Assembly (NCBI GenBank): GCA_026705105.1
Contig: JAPPBK010000102.1
Coordinates: forward strand, 1-13,809
Length of the DNA: 13,809 nucleotides
Direction of reading: 5' to 3'
From: Chloroflexota bacterium
GTDB lineage: Bacteria > Chloroflexota > Dehalococcoidia > Bin125
Every line of letters starts with the position of its first letter. Position 1 is the first letter of the stretch. Made by a program: the position numbers and the translations under genes. Below are positions 1 through 6,583 of the stretch, piece after piece. Below the pieces are notes generated by a model that saw only the letters and a program-made list of their open reading frames with translations, was not told the DNA's origin and ran no database searches.

Positions 1-361
1 CGCCATTGCCGTCGGGATCGTTGAGGTAGAGCGACTGCGAGACGGTGTGGTCGATCGTCGCAAAAACCTGGACGCCGGCAGCTTCGAGTTCGTCGCGGGC
101 GGCCTTCAACTCCTCCAGCGTGTCACCGATGCAGAAGGCCAGGTGGTAGAGACCGGGCGCCTTGGGATCGGCGGTCTCGGGACCGTCCTCGCCGACCTCA
201 AGCAGGGCCAGGTCGTGATGGTTGCCGAGCGTGTAGAACGTCATCGGCATCTGCTCGTGGCGGGCGGCCAGCTTCATGCCCAGCACGTCGCCGTAGAACT
301 GCTCGGAGCGCTCGCGATTGCGAACCTTGATGACAGCGTGACCGAGTTCTCGAACCTGCAT
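1..361 (-). CDS. VOC-family (glyoxalase/extradiol dioxygenase-like) protein, 3' end cut by window edge
   Basis: 120 codons are visible from an ATG at 361 and the frame stays open to base 1, so the C-terminus lies outside the window. A Shine-Dalgarno AAGGAG (minus strand of 368-373) supports the start. The protein opens with a vicinal-oxygen-chelate module: GHAVIKV near residues 7-13 with candidate metal ligand His8, an FYGDVLGMKL helix and strand at 22-31, and a second candidate ligand His73 in LYHLAF. The closing motif SLYLNDPDGNG is at about 111-121, and in this fold the third ligand, a Glu, normally follows just after it, beyond the window. VOC proteins of this type include glyoxalases, extradiol dioxygenases and resistance proteins; the substrate cannot be told from what is visible. 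It is divergent from the crotonase gene and may share its control region. Confidence 0.85.
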   Translation of the reverse strand, partial: MQVRELGHAVIKVRNRERSEQFYGDVLGMKLAARHEQMPMTFYTLGNHHDLALLEVGEDGPETADPKAPGLYHLAFCIGDTLEELKAARDELEAAGVQVFATIDHTVSQSLYLNDPDGNG

Positions 362-401
362 CGGTCTCTCCTTCGTTTCCTGCGCCGCGTCTGAGCGCTT
401 G

Positions 402-448
402 CGTGCTGCGGATCATTCTATGCAGGTTGCAACCAGCCCCGCAGCGCG
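402..448. promoter_or_regulatory. Dyad-rich control region between divergent VOC and crotonase genes
   Basis: The 149-base gap 362-510 separates two divergent genes. It holds a perfect inverted repeat GCTGCGG (405-411) / CCGCAGC (439-445), extendable outward by about three pairs with one G-T mismatch. Inside it is a perfect 10-base palindrome GGTTGCAACC (425-434). On the minus strand TAGAAT (420-415) is a -10-like hexamer for the VOC gene with no good -35. On the plus strand TTGACC (463-468) resembles a -35 with no matching -10. The dyads look like an operator, but no regulator gene is in the window. Confidence 0.4.
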
Positions 449-510
449 GGCGATTTCTTATCTTGACCGGTGACAGCGACGGACCCTGAGGACAACCCGG
501 AGGGAACCTG

Positions 511-1263
511 ATGGAAGAGATCGGATACTCGGTCGAGGGACACACGGCTTCAATCCGGCTGCTGCGCCCGGAGAAGCTGAATGCAATGACGCACGAGATG
601 TACCAGGCGATCGGCGAGCACCTGCGCGAGGCCGACGCCGACCCGCAAGTGCGCTGCGTCGTGATCAGCGGGTCCGGCCGGGCATTCACCTCGGGACACG
701 ACCTGATGGAGTTCGGCGAGCGGCAAGCCTGGATGCCGTGGTCAGGCGAGCGCTTCGACAACGGGCTGGAGACGGCCAAGCCGACCATCGCCGCGATCAC
801 CGGTTACTGTCTCGCCGGCGGGCTGGAGCTGGCGCTCTACTGTGACATTCGCATCTGCGACACGACGGCCCAGTTTGGCTGTCCCGAGCCACGCTGGGGC
901 ATCCTGCACGGCTACGGCGCGCTGCGCACGCCGGGACTGGTCGGCTCGTCCGACGCCATGCGCCTGCTGCTCACGGGCGAGTTCATCGACGCGCCGGAAG
1001 CGCTGCGCATCGGCCTGGTCAGCCAGGTGGTGGAGCCGTCGGAGCTGATCCCCGCAGCCAACGAGATGGCCGAGAAGATCGCGGTCAACAGCCCGCTGGC
1101 GATCCGCCTGACCAAGGAACTGGCGCGCCGCGGCCGCGACATGTCGTTGGCCGACGGCCTGCGTCTGTACCAGGAATACTCGCGCCTCGCCTTCAGTTCC
1201 GACGACGCCCGCGAAGGCACGCGCGCCTTCGCCGAACGCCGTGATCCCGAGTATCAGGGCTAA
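511..1263 (+). CDS. Enoyl-CoA hydratase/isomerase family (crotonase) protein
   Basis: 250 residues, the usual crotonase length. The oxyanion-hole region GRAFTSGHDLMEF is at 56-68 and the core GGLELALYCDIRICD at 103-117. FGCPEPRWGI is at 122-131. Both glutamates that act as general acid/base in enoyl-CoA hydratase appear to be kept (Glu106 in GLELAL, Glu126 in CPE), so hydratase activity on an enoyl-CoA is plausible, though crotonases also include isomerases, dehalogenases and C-C lyases. The C-terminal part (SPLAIRLTKELARRG at about 192-206, then FAERRDPEYQG) is the typical trimerisation and CoA-lid region. ATG at 511 is preceded by GGAGGG at 499-504. It converges with the SDR gene, with only 15 bases between the stops and no terminator hairpin seen. 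The exact substrate cannot be inferred. Confidence 0.92.
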   Translation: MEEIGYSVEGHTASIRLLRPEKLNAMTHEMYQAIGEHLREADADPQVRCVVISGSGRAFTSGHDLMEFGERQAWMPWSGERFDNGLETAKPTIAAITGYCLAGGLELALYCDIRICDTTAQFGCPEPRWGILHGYGALRTPGLVGSSDAMRLLLTGEFIDAPEALRIGLVSQVVEPSELIPAANEMAEKIAVNSPLAIRLTKELARRGRDMSLADGLRLYQEYSRLAFSSDDAREGTRAFAERRDPEYQG

Positions 1264-1278
1264 CCCTGACGACGCGCC

Positions 1279-2079
1279 CTAGATTTTCGCCGCCACGCCG
1301 CCGTCGATGTTGATGATCTCCCCGGTGATGAAACGCGAGTCATCACAGGACAGGAAGAGGACCAGGTTGGCCACGTCAATCGAGTAGCCGGGCCCCTGCA
1401 CGATCTGGGCGAAGTCGAACATCTTCTCGAACACGTGATGCCCGCCGTCGGGGTCGTTGTACGTGCCGCGCGTTGCTCCCGGTGTGATGATTTGACCTGG
1501 TCTGACGCAGTTGACGCGGATGTGGTCCCGGCCGCCGGCCCCGGCCATGTATCGGGTGAGCGCGTCGACGCCCGCCTTGGCCGCGTAGTACGAGGCCGAG
1601 GCGGTGCCAAACTCGTCCTGCATGCGCGAGGAGAATCCGCGCTGAGCGGCGAGCGAGGACATGTTCACGATGGCTCCACCGCCCTGCGCCGCGATGTGCG
1701 GCCAGACGGCTTGGCTGACATAGAACGTGCCGGTCAGGTTGACGTTGATCACCCGGAGCCAGTCCTCGTTGGGTTCATTGGGGAACGTTCCGGGGCCGCC
1801 TCCGCCGGCGTTGTTGAACAGCAGATCGATCTGGCCGTAGGCCCGGGCGGCCTGGTCGACCGCCGGGACCACGGAGGCGTGGTCGCCCACGTCGCAGGCG
1901 ACGAACGTCGCCTCGCCGCCGGACTCCCTGATCTCCGCGACGATCGCTTCGCCCTCCGGTACTCTCCGCGCCATCAGGATGACCTTCGCGCCCTCAGCGG
2001 CGAACAGCCGTCCGGTCTCGGCGCCGATGCCGCTGTTCCCGCCGGTGATGATCGCCACCTTGCCGTCGAGCTTGCCCAC
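1279..2079 (-). CDS. Short-chain dehydrogenase/reductase (SDR), NAD(P)-dependent
   Basis: A classical SDR of 266 residues. Counting from the chosen GTG start it has the TGGNSGIG nucleotide-binding loop (12-19), NNAG (89-92), the active-site Asn region INVNLTG (111-117), IVNMSS with the catalytic Ser (about 142) and Tyr164-X3-Lys168. It ends in the family's usual FITGEIINIDGG. An Arg pair after the second strand (LMARR) favours NADP(H). The reading frame can be extended to a TTG at 2091, but GTG at 2079 has GGAG six bases upstream and gives the standard opening MGKLDGKVAIITGG. The Ser-to-Tyr distance is about 22 residues against about 13 in FabG-like enzymes, so this loop carries an insertion. 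The neighbouring crotonase suggests acyl-CoA or hydroxy-acid metabolism, but the substrate is unknown. Confidence 0.93.
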   Translation of the reverse strand: MGKLDGKVAIITGGNSGIGAETGRLFAAEGAKVILMARRVPEGEAIVAEIRESGGEATFVACDVGDHASVVPAVDQAARAYGQIDLLFNNAGGGGPGTFPNEPNEDWLRVINVNLTGTFYVSQAVWPHIAAQGGGAIVNMSSLAAQRGFSSRMQDEFGTASASYYAAKAGVDALTRYMAGAGGRDHIRVNCVRPGQIITPGATRGTYNDPDGGHHVFEKMFDFAQIVQGPGYSIDVANLVLFLSCDDSRFITGEIINIDGGVAAKI

Positions 2080-2262
2080 GCGAATCTCCAACCGCTTGGG
2101 ACGCCCGACGCTCAGCGGGTCGGTGCGCCGTCATGATGCTAGCGATACCCAGGATCAGTCGTCCTGCGGCTGCAAGAGAATCTGTCAGGCGATCCCGCAG
2201 CGTTGGCATGGCGCGCGATTCCGCACTAACCTCACTACATTAGCCAAGATTGGGAAGCGCGC
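2080..2262. promoter_or_regulatory. Divergent intergenic region between SDR and SsuD-like genes
   Basis: These 183 bases must hold the promoters of both divergent genes. On the plus strand TTGGCA (2203-2208) is -35-like but has only a weak partner (TAACCT, 2227-2232). TACATT (2236-2241) is -10-like with no -35 at normal spacing. A short inverted repeat CAGGA-N7-TCCTG spans about 2150-2166. No gene is supported here. Confidence 0.3.
2086..2089 (-). promoter_or_regulatory. Ribosome binding site deciding the SDR start
   Basis: GGAG on the minus strand lies six bases before GTG at 2079. It overlaps the alternative TTG start at 2091, which has no comparable site of its own. This favours the GTG. 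Confidence 0.6.
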
Positions 2263-3381
2263 ATGATTGACTCTCCGATCCGCTTCGGCTGGTACATCCC
2301 CACCCACGGCGACCTGACCAACTTCGCCGATCCCGAGCAGTTGATCCCGGCCTCGATGGAGATGTTCGAGCGCGTCTCGCTGGCGGCGGAGGCTGCCGGA
2401 TTCGAGTACGCACTGGTGCCCGTGACGCCGACTTGCTGGGAAGCGTGGATCTCCACAGCGATGATGTCGGCCAAGACAACCAGGCTGAAAATGCTCGTCG
2501 CCGCGCGGCCGGGCTACATCCTGCCGACCCAGATGGCGCGGATGATCGCCGCATTCGACCGGCTCTCCGAGGGTCGCGTCTACATCAACCTGATCGCCGG
2601 CGGCAACGCAAGGGACCTGGCTTCCGACGGGATCACGTACAGCCACGACGAGCGCTACGAGGTGATGGACGAATCGGTCCAGATCATGAAGGCGCTCTGG
2701 ACCGCGGACGAGCGGATCGACTGGCGCGGCAAGCACTACCAGCTTGAGGGGGCGTACGCCAATCCGAAGCCCTACCAGGATCCGTATCCGCGCTTCTACA
2801 TTGGCGGCGAGTCGGACGCGGCCCGCGATGTCGGGGCCAAGCACGCCGACTGCTACCTGTTCTGGGGCGACACGCCCGAGCGCACCGCGCTCAAGGTCAC
2901 CGACGTGCGGGGCAGAGCCGCAGGATTCGGCCGCGAGACGATCACCTTTGGCATGCGCATGCAGGTCTGCGTGCGCGAGACCGAGGAGGAAGCCTGGGCG
3001 GCGGCCCACAGTCTGATCGAGGGCACCACGGACCGGCAGCGCGAAGTGCGCAAGACCTGGCGGGGCGACTCGCAGGCCGACAGCCGCATGTGGCAACTGA
3101 CGCAGGAATCGCGCGACAACGACTACCGGATCGCGCCGCACCTGTGGAGCGGATTGAGCACCGTGCGGGGCGGCGCCGGACTGTCGGTCGTGGGAAATCC
3201 CGAGCAGGTCGCCGACACGCTGCAGCAGTTCATCGACATCGGCTGCACCGAGTTCTGCCTGTCGGGATACCCGCACGACGACGAGGCGACCCGCTTTGGC
3301 GATTGGGTGATGCCGCTGGTCCACGAACGCAACACGACTAACGTTGAGACCGACGAGCCAGTTCTGGCCGTCGCCGACTGA
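2263..3381 (+). CDS. SsuD-like FMNH2-dependent monooxygenase (LLM class flavin oxidoreductase)
   Basis: 372 residues, close to alkanesulfonate monooxygenase SsuD (about 380), and recognisable along its whole length. It has the N-terminal FGWYIPTHGD (8-17), Cys58 in PTCWEAW, the LVAARPGY strand (78-85), FDRLSEGR (98-105), SHDERYE (127-133), the FYIGGESD flavin-phosphate region (178-185), VRGGAG (301-306) and LSGYPH (333-338). Compared with E. coli SsuD active-site residues, the Cys (58), Arg (232), Arg (302) and Tyr (336) are kept, but the position of His228 is Gln234 (MRMQVCVRE). SsuD-type enzymes use reduced flavin and oxygen to break C-S bonds of sulfonates. The Gln suggests a different substrate. 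The ATG has a weak GGGAAG upstream. The gene is followed after 12 bases by arsI, very likely as one transcript. No flavin reductase gene is nearby. Confidence 0.92.
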   Translation: MIDSPIRFGWYIPTHGDLTNFADPEQLIPASMEMFERVSLAAEAAGFEYALVPVTPTCWEAWISTAMMSAKTTRLKMLVAARPGYILPTQMARMIAAFDRLSEGRVYINLIAGGNARDLASDGITYSHDERYEVMDESVQIMKALWTADERIDWRGKHYQLEGAYANPKPYQDPYPRFYIGGESDAARDVGAKHADCYLFWGDTPERTALKVTDVRGRAAGFGRETITFGMRMQVCVRETEEEAWAAAHSLIEGTTDRQREVRKTWRGDSQADSRMWQLTQESRDNDYRIAPHLWSGLSTVRGGAGLSVVGNPEQVADTLQQFIDIGCTEFCLSGYPHDDEATRFGDWVMPLVHERNTTNVETDEPVLAVAD

Positions 3382-3386
3382 GGAGG
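3381..3386 (+). promoter_or_regulatory. Perfect Shine-Dalgarno linking the monooxygenase and arsI
   Basis: AGGAGG begins on the last base of the monooxygenase TGA stop and lies seven bases before the arsI ATG at 3394. Terminating ribosomes would sit on this site, so the two genes are probably translated as a pair. Confidence 0.75.
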
Positions 3387-3393
3387 AACCGAG

Positions 3394-3870
3394 ATGTCGC
3401 GAGTGCAACTGGCGTTGAACGTGGCCGAGCTCGACTCGGCGATCGATTTCTACTCGCAGATGTTCCGCACCGAGCCGCACAAGGTGCGGCCGGGCTACGC
3501 CAACTTCGAGGTCGAGGATCCGCCGCTCAAGCTGGTGCTGATCGAGAACGCGAACGCGGCCGCGCCGCTCAACCACCTCGGCGTCGAGGTCGAGACCGCG
3601 GGCGAAGTGGTCGCCGAGACGCAGCGATTCGGCCAACTGGGACTCGATCTGGAGATCGAAGACGGAGTCGTCTGCTGCCACGCGGAACAGGACAAGGTCT
3701 GGGTCGCCGACCCCTCCGGCACGCGCTGGGAGGTGTACACGATTACGGACGACCTGCCTGAAGCGTCGTACGCGTCGCGGGCCGCCAATCTGATTCCCCT
3801 GACCGAGGTAGCCGCAGGAGCATCGTCGATAGAAGACTGTTGCGCGGACGGCGGACTCTGCGTGGGCTAA
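3394..3870 (+). CDS. arsI: ArsI/CadI-family VOC dioxygenase, putative C-As lyase
   Basis: 158 residues with the full ArsI signature. The predicted Fe(II) ligands are Gln5 (SRVQLAL), His61 (LNHLGVEVE) and Glu113 (WEVYT). The vicinal cysteine pair Cys94-Cys95 is the one that holds trivalent arsenic in characterised ArsI enzymes. RPGYANFEVEDPPLKLVL (32-49) and DKVWVADPSGTRWEVYT (100-116) are hallmark segments. A C-terminal tail adds Cys149, Cys150 and Cys156, another thiol cluster typical of these proteins. ArsI uses oxygen to cut the carbon-arsenic bond of methylarsenite and related organoarsenicals; close relatives are labelled cadmium-induced protein CadI. The arsenic role here is inferred from residues only: no arsR, arsM, arsP or arsB is in the window. 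Its stop overlaps the stop of the convergent uracil-DNA glycosylase gene by four bases. Confidence 0.9.
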   Translation: MSRVQLALNVAELDSAIDFYSQMFRTEPHKVRPGYANFEVEDPPLKLVLIENANAAAPLNHLGVEVETAGEVVAETQRFGQLGLDLEIEDGVVCCHAEQDKVWVADPSGTRWEVYTITDDLPEASYASRAANLIPLTEVAAGASSIEDCCADGGLCVG

Positions 3871-4553
3871 CCGAGTCCGCCCGCCAGCTCCGCCGCGCGG
3901 CGAAAGACGTTGGCCAGCATCTCCTCGGTCAGCAGACCGGTGAAGGTGTTGCGCTGGCTGGGGTGGTAGGAGCAGAGCACGGTCGGTCCGTCCGTCCGCT
4001 GTTCGAGGCCGTGGGCAAACCTGGGCCTGGGCCGGATGCCGAGTGCTCGAGCCGTGTTTTCCCAGGCGTACGCGCCAAGGCAGACGATCACGCGGATGTC
4101 CGACAGTAGGTCCAGTTCACGGCGAAAGAAGTCTAGACAGCGGTTCCGCTCCTCCGTCGTCGGCTTGTTGTCGGGCGGAGCGCAGCGGACGATCGAAGTG
4201 ATTCGCGTCCCGCGCAGCGCAAGACCATCGTCGATTGAGGTGGACTCGGGCTGACTCGCGAGTCCTGCACGCCACATCGCCCGGTACAACCAGTCTCCGG
4301 ATCGGTCGCCGGTGAACATGCGTCCCGTGCGGTTGGCGCCGTGCGCCGCCGGCGCCAGGCCGACGACCAGGATGCGCGCATCGGCCGGTCCGAACGAGGG
4401 CACTGCTTTGCCCCAGTAGTTCTCGTCGCGGAAGGCGGCGCGCTTCTCCGTCGCCGCCCGTTCGCGCCAGTCGACGAGGCGCGGGCAGCGGCGGCAATCG
4501 GCGACTTCGCGGTCCAGCTCGAAGATCTGCAGTTCTCTGGACCTGGAGTTCAC
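3867..4553 (-). CDS. Family-5 (UDGb-type) uracil-DNA glycosylase with 4Fe-4S cluster
   Basis: Removes uracil, and in this family other deaminated bases, from DNA to start base-excision repair. From the chosen GTG at 4553 it is 228 residues, close to Thermus UDGb (about 219). Cluster-binding cysteines are Cys20 and Cys23 (CRRCPRL), Cys124 (RCAPPDNKP) and Cys139. The family-5 active-site motif GLAPAAHGANRTG is at 65-77, followed by FTGDRSGDWLY (80-90). The second motif is SYHPSQRNTFTG (195-206). The frame stays open upstream to ATG 4649 and GTG 4673, but that extension has no family-like sequence and would overlap the divergent membrane gene, so the internal GTG is preferred despite a weak ribosome site. 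The true start is uncertain. The UAG stop overlaps the arsI UAA stop (CTAA, 3867-3870). Confidence 0.92.
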   Translation of the reverse strand: MNSRSRELQIFELDREVADCRRCPRLVDWRERAATEKRAAFRDENYWGKAVPSFGPADARILVVGLAPAAHGANRTGRMFTGDRSGDWLYRAMWRAGLASQPESTSIDDGLALRGTRITSIVRCAPPDNKPTTEERNRCLDFFRRELDLLSDIRVIVCLGAYAWENTARALGIRPRPRFAHGLEQRTDGPTVLCSYHPSQRNTFTGLLTEEMLANVFRRAAELAGGLG

Positions 4554-4647
4554 GTTGCGGATTCCGAGTTTACGAACCTGCGGAGTGGGATCCCTGTGCG
4601 TGGTTACATAGTGAGGGTACGCGTCCAACCCGAGCAGGCGAGAGGCC
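4554..4647. promoter_or_regulatory. Probable divergent promoter region, uracil-DNA glycosylase / membrane protein
   Basis: If the glycosylase starts at 4553 and the membrane protein at 4648, these 94 bases separate divergent starts. They are less GC-rich than the flanks around 4600-4620 (GGTTACATAGTG), but no -35/-10 pair with normal spacing stands out. Confidence 0.3.
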
Positions 4648-5331
4648 ATGGCCGAGATTAGATCACATCCCACCGGCGGACCGGCGAGAACCCTGCATCG
4701 CGGGACCCGCGTGCCGTTGTCAACCTACCTGGAGCGGCTCGAGTCGCCGGTCGACTGGCGGCGGGCTGTCAGCCTGCATCGCCGCCTGTTGGCCGGAGAC
4801 CTGAGCGTGCTGCGCGAGACGGCGCGCACCGAGTCGGACAACGGACCGGCGGCGCTGATTCTGGCGTTAGGCGTGCTGGCAGCGAGTCTGGGCGCCTGGC
4901 TCTGGCTGGTGATCGAAAGCCGGGGCGCGGCGGTCGGCGACTCGGCCGTGCACGTGCTGCTGCTTGGCTCGTTCGCCACGCTAGCTGCCTGGGGCTTGTG
5001 GACGGTTCTGACCTGGCGGGCGCTGCGCGTCGTGTTCCAGGTGGAGGTCGGCCTTCGCGCCCTCGCCCGTTCGATGGCGGTCGCCGGCGGCTTCTTCGTC
5101 TGGCAGTTCTTCATGATCGCGGGCCCAGCCAGCTTCGCGGTCGGACTGGTGACGACCCTGGCGGCCCTGTTGCTCGCGATCCTCGCGGTACGCGCCGCCG
5201 CCCCCGACGCCGACGACCGCGCCGCGGTGATCAGCGTCGGCATGGGCTTCGCGGTGTACGCATTGGCGCTGTCGATGCTCGCAGACCTGGCCGGCATCGG
5301 TTCGGGAATCTTCGTTCACGCCCTGGGTTAG
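4648..5331 (+). CDS. Five-helix membrane protein, resembles YIP1-family proteins
   Basis: 227 residues from ATG 4648; an in-frame GTG at 4711 (residue 22) is an alternative start and removes a basic, unpatterned leader. A soluble N-terminal part holds YLERLESPVDWRRAVSLHRR (27-46), then a helix GDLSVLRETARTE (50-62) before the membrane region. Hydrophobic segments are at about 67-89, 101-123, 144-158, 160-181 and 194-216, giving about five membrane helices. The layout of a short amphipathic segment followed by PAALILALGVLAASLGAW is like bacterial YIP1-domain proteins, whose role is not settled. This family match is by pattern only. Its ribosome site (GAGAGG) sits close to the ATG. The TAG stop overlaps the pyrE TAA stop by four bases. 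Confidence 0.72.
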   Translation: MAEIRSHPTGGPARTLHRGTRVPLSTYLERLESPVDWRRAVSLHRRLLAGDLSVLRETARTESDNGPAALILALGVLAASLGAWLWLVIESRGAAVGDSAVHVLLLGSFATLAAWGLWTVLTWRALRVVFQVEVGLRALARSMAVAGGFFVWQFFMIAGPASFAVGLVTTLAALLLAILAVRAAAPDADDRAAVISVGMGFAVYALALSMLADLAGIGSGIFVHALG

Positions 5332-5915
5332 GTGATTGTCAGCTCGATGTCGTCTGCGCAGAGGGTGCAGGCTGACGGCTCGTAGCTGGCCACGTCGATC
5401 GACAGGCAAGCAAACAGATCCAGACCGCCAAAGTCGGTCGCGCCGTTTGTTCTGTCCACCACCAGACCAACGCCGATCGGTCTGCCGCCGGCTGCGACCA
5501 CCGCGTCGAGCGTGTCCTGGACCGAGCCGCCGGTCGTGAGCACATCGTCGACCACCAGCACTCGCTGTCCGGCTTCGACCGCGAATCCACGTCCCAGATG
5601 GCGCCCGCCGCCATCGGACCGCTCGGCAAAGTAGGCGTTGATGCCTTCGCCCAGATGCTTCGCCGTCTCGTGAGCCAGCAGGATGCCCCCGGTGGTTGGA
5701 CCGACGACGATCTGCGGCGCAAGCACGCGAAAGTGGTCGGCGATACGGCGGCACAGCGCCTCGGTCACGCGCGGCTTCTCCAGCAGGCGGAACTTCTCGA
5801 TGTACGTGTCCCCATGACGTCCCGAGGCGTACTGGAAATGTCCCCGCAGGACTGCGCCGGCTTCCTCCAGCATTCGCATCGCCTCGCGCTGCCCGGCTTC
5901 GTCGGGGCCGCTCAT
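5328..5915 (-). CDS. pyrE: Orotate phosphoribosyltransferase
   Basis: 195 residues. Joins orotate to PRPP to give orotidine 5'-phosphate, the fifth step of UMP synthesis. The PRPP-binding motif VVDDVLTTGGS is at 121-131, preceded by the flexible-loop region FAERSDGGGRHLGRGF (96-111). The N-terminal substrate region reads HFQYASGRHGDTYIEKF (26-42), and GPTTGGILLA (72-81) is the PPi-loop strand. A C-terminal Cys183-X2-Cys186 occurs in many PyrE proteins of this sub-type. The frame is open far upstream, but ATG 5915 is the start: it overlaps the lepB TGA as ATGA (5915-5912), which implies translational coupling to lepB. No other pyrimidine gene is in the window. Confidence 0.93.
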   Translation of the reverse strand: MSGPDEAGQREAMRMLEEAGAVLRGHFQYASGRHGDTYIEKFRLLEKPRVTEALCRRIADHFRVLAPQIVVGPTTGGILLAHETAKHLGEGINAYFAERSDGGGRHLGRGFAVEAGQRVLVVDDVLTTGGSVQDTLDAVVAAGGRPIGVGLVVDRTNGATDFGGLDLFACLSIDVASYEPSACTLCADDIELTIT

Positions 5916-6526
5916 GGGACGATGTTCCCCTCGTAATCGACCGCCTCGCGAGAGATGTCGCTGCTGATTTTGTTGAACGGGAACCAGCGGAACATGACCT
6001 CGCCGACGATCTGGTCCTCGTGGATCGGCCCGAACGCGTGCGAGTCCTGGCTGCTGTTGCGGTTGTCGCCGAGCACGAAGTAATGCTCGGGCGGAATCAC
6101 CGCCGGTCCCCACTGGTAGCCGGGCGGTTCGAAGATGTATCCGTACTCGTTCAGCTCGACGCCGTTGATGAACACGCGCCCCGCGCTGATCTCCACGGTG
6201 TCGCCGGGCAGACCGATGACGCGCTTCACAAAGTCATGGGCGCTCTGGTAGGGAGGATGGAAGATGATCACTGAGCCGCGGTGCGGCCCGGAGAGCAGGA
6301 AGTCGCCGTTGCTGCGGCCGGGCAGCAGGGCGTCGAATGGGCCCAGGTCGACCTCCCAGTAGCCGATCTTGTTGACCAGGACCAGCTCCGAACTGGCCAG
6401 CGTGGGCTGCATCGAACGTCCTTCGACCTGGAAGTTCTGTACCGCCTCTCGGGCGAGCAAGAACACGATCAGCCCGAGGATTGCAGTCTCGATGATCTCC
6501 CGCAGGGCTCCGTGTTGCAGGCTCAT
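5912..6526 (-). CDS. lepB: Signal peptidase I
   Basis: Cleaves signal peptides from exported proteins at the outer face of the cytoplasmic membrane. From ATG 6526 it is 204 residues, with one N-terminal membrane anchor (about 11-25). The catalytic Ser38 lies in VEGRSMQPTL and the general-base Lys101 in DFVKRVIGLPGD. Box E, GDNRNSSQDSHAFG, is at 153-166. The single anchor and short length match Gram-positive-like and Chloroflexota enzymes rather than the two-anchor E. coli form. In-frame starts at ATG 6553 and TTG 6568 are possible, but 6526 puts the anchor near the N-terminus and leaves 57 bases to the divergent propeller gene. No start has a strong ribosome site. The TGA overlaps the pyrE ATG. 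Confidence 0.94.
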   Translation of the reverse strand: MSLQHGALREIIETAILGLIVFLLAREAVQNFQVEGRSMQPTLASSELVLVNKIGYWEVDLGPFDALLPGRSNGDFLLSGPHRGSVIIFHPPYQSAHDFVKRVIGLPGDTVEISAGRVFINGVELNEYGYIFEPPGYQWGPAVIPPEHYFVLGDNRNSSQDSHAFGPIHEDQIVGEVMFRWFPFNKISSDISREAVDYEGNIVP

Positions 6527-6583
6527 ACGAGCGAGCTTATCCCGCCCTACCATGACGGCGGCGGACAAGGGACGGAGTTAACG

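Noticed and set aside
1264..1278. Terminator between the convergent crotonase and SDR genes
   Set aside because: The 15-base gap has no hairpin and no T-run.
2185..3681. A long open frame (498 codons) on the minus strand across the monooxygenase and arsI genes
   Set aside because: It is antisense to two genes with clear family motifs, and its predicted protein is a low-complexity His/Val/Arg/Gly-rich product typical of GC-rich shadow frames.
5916..6113. N-terminal extension of pyrE upstream of 5915
   Set aside because: The extension is Arg/Gln-rich, lies inside lepB in another frame, and the ATGA overlap gives a standard start and length.
6281..6583. N-terminal extension of the propeller gene upstream of 6584
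   Set aside because: It runs antisense through lepB and lacks propeller-like sequence; ATG 6584 has its own Shine-Dalgarno.
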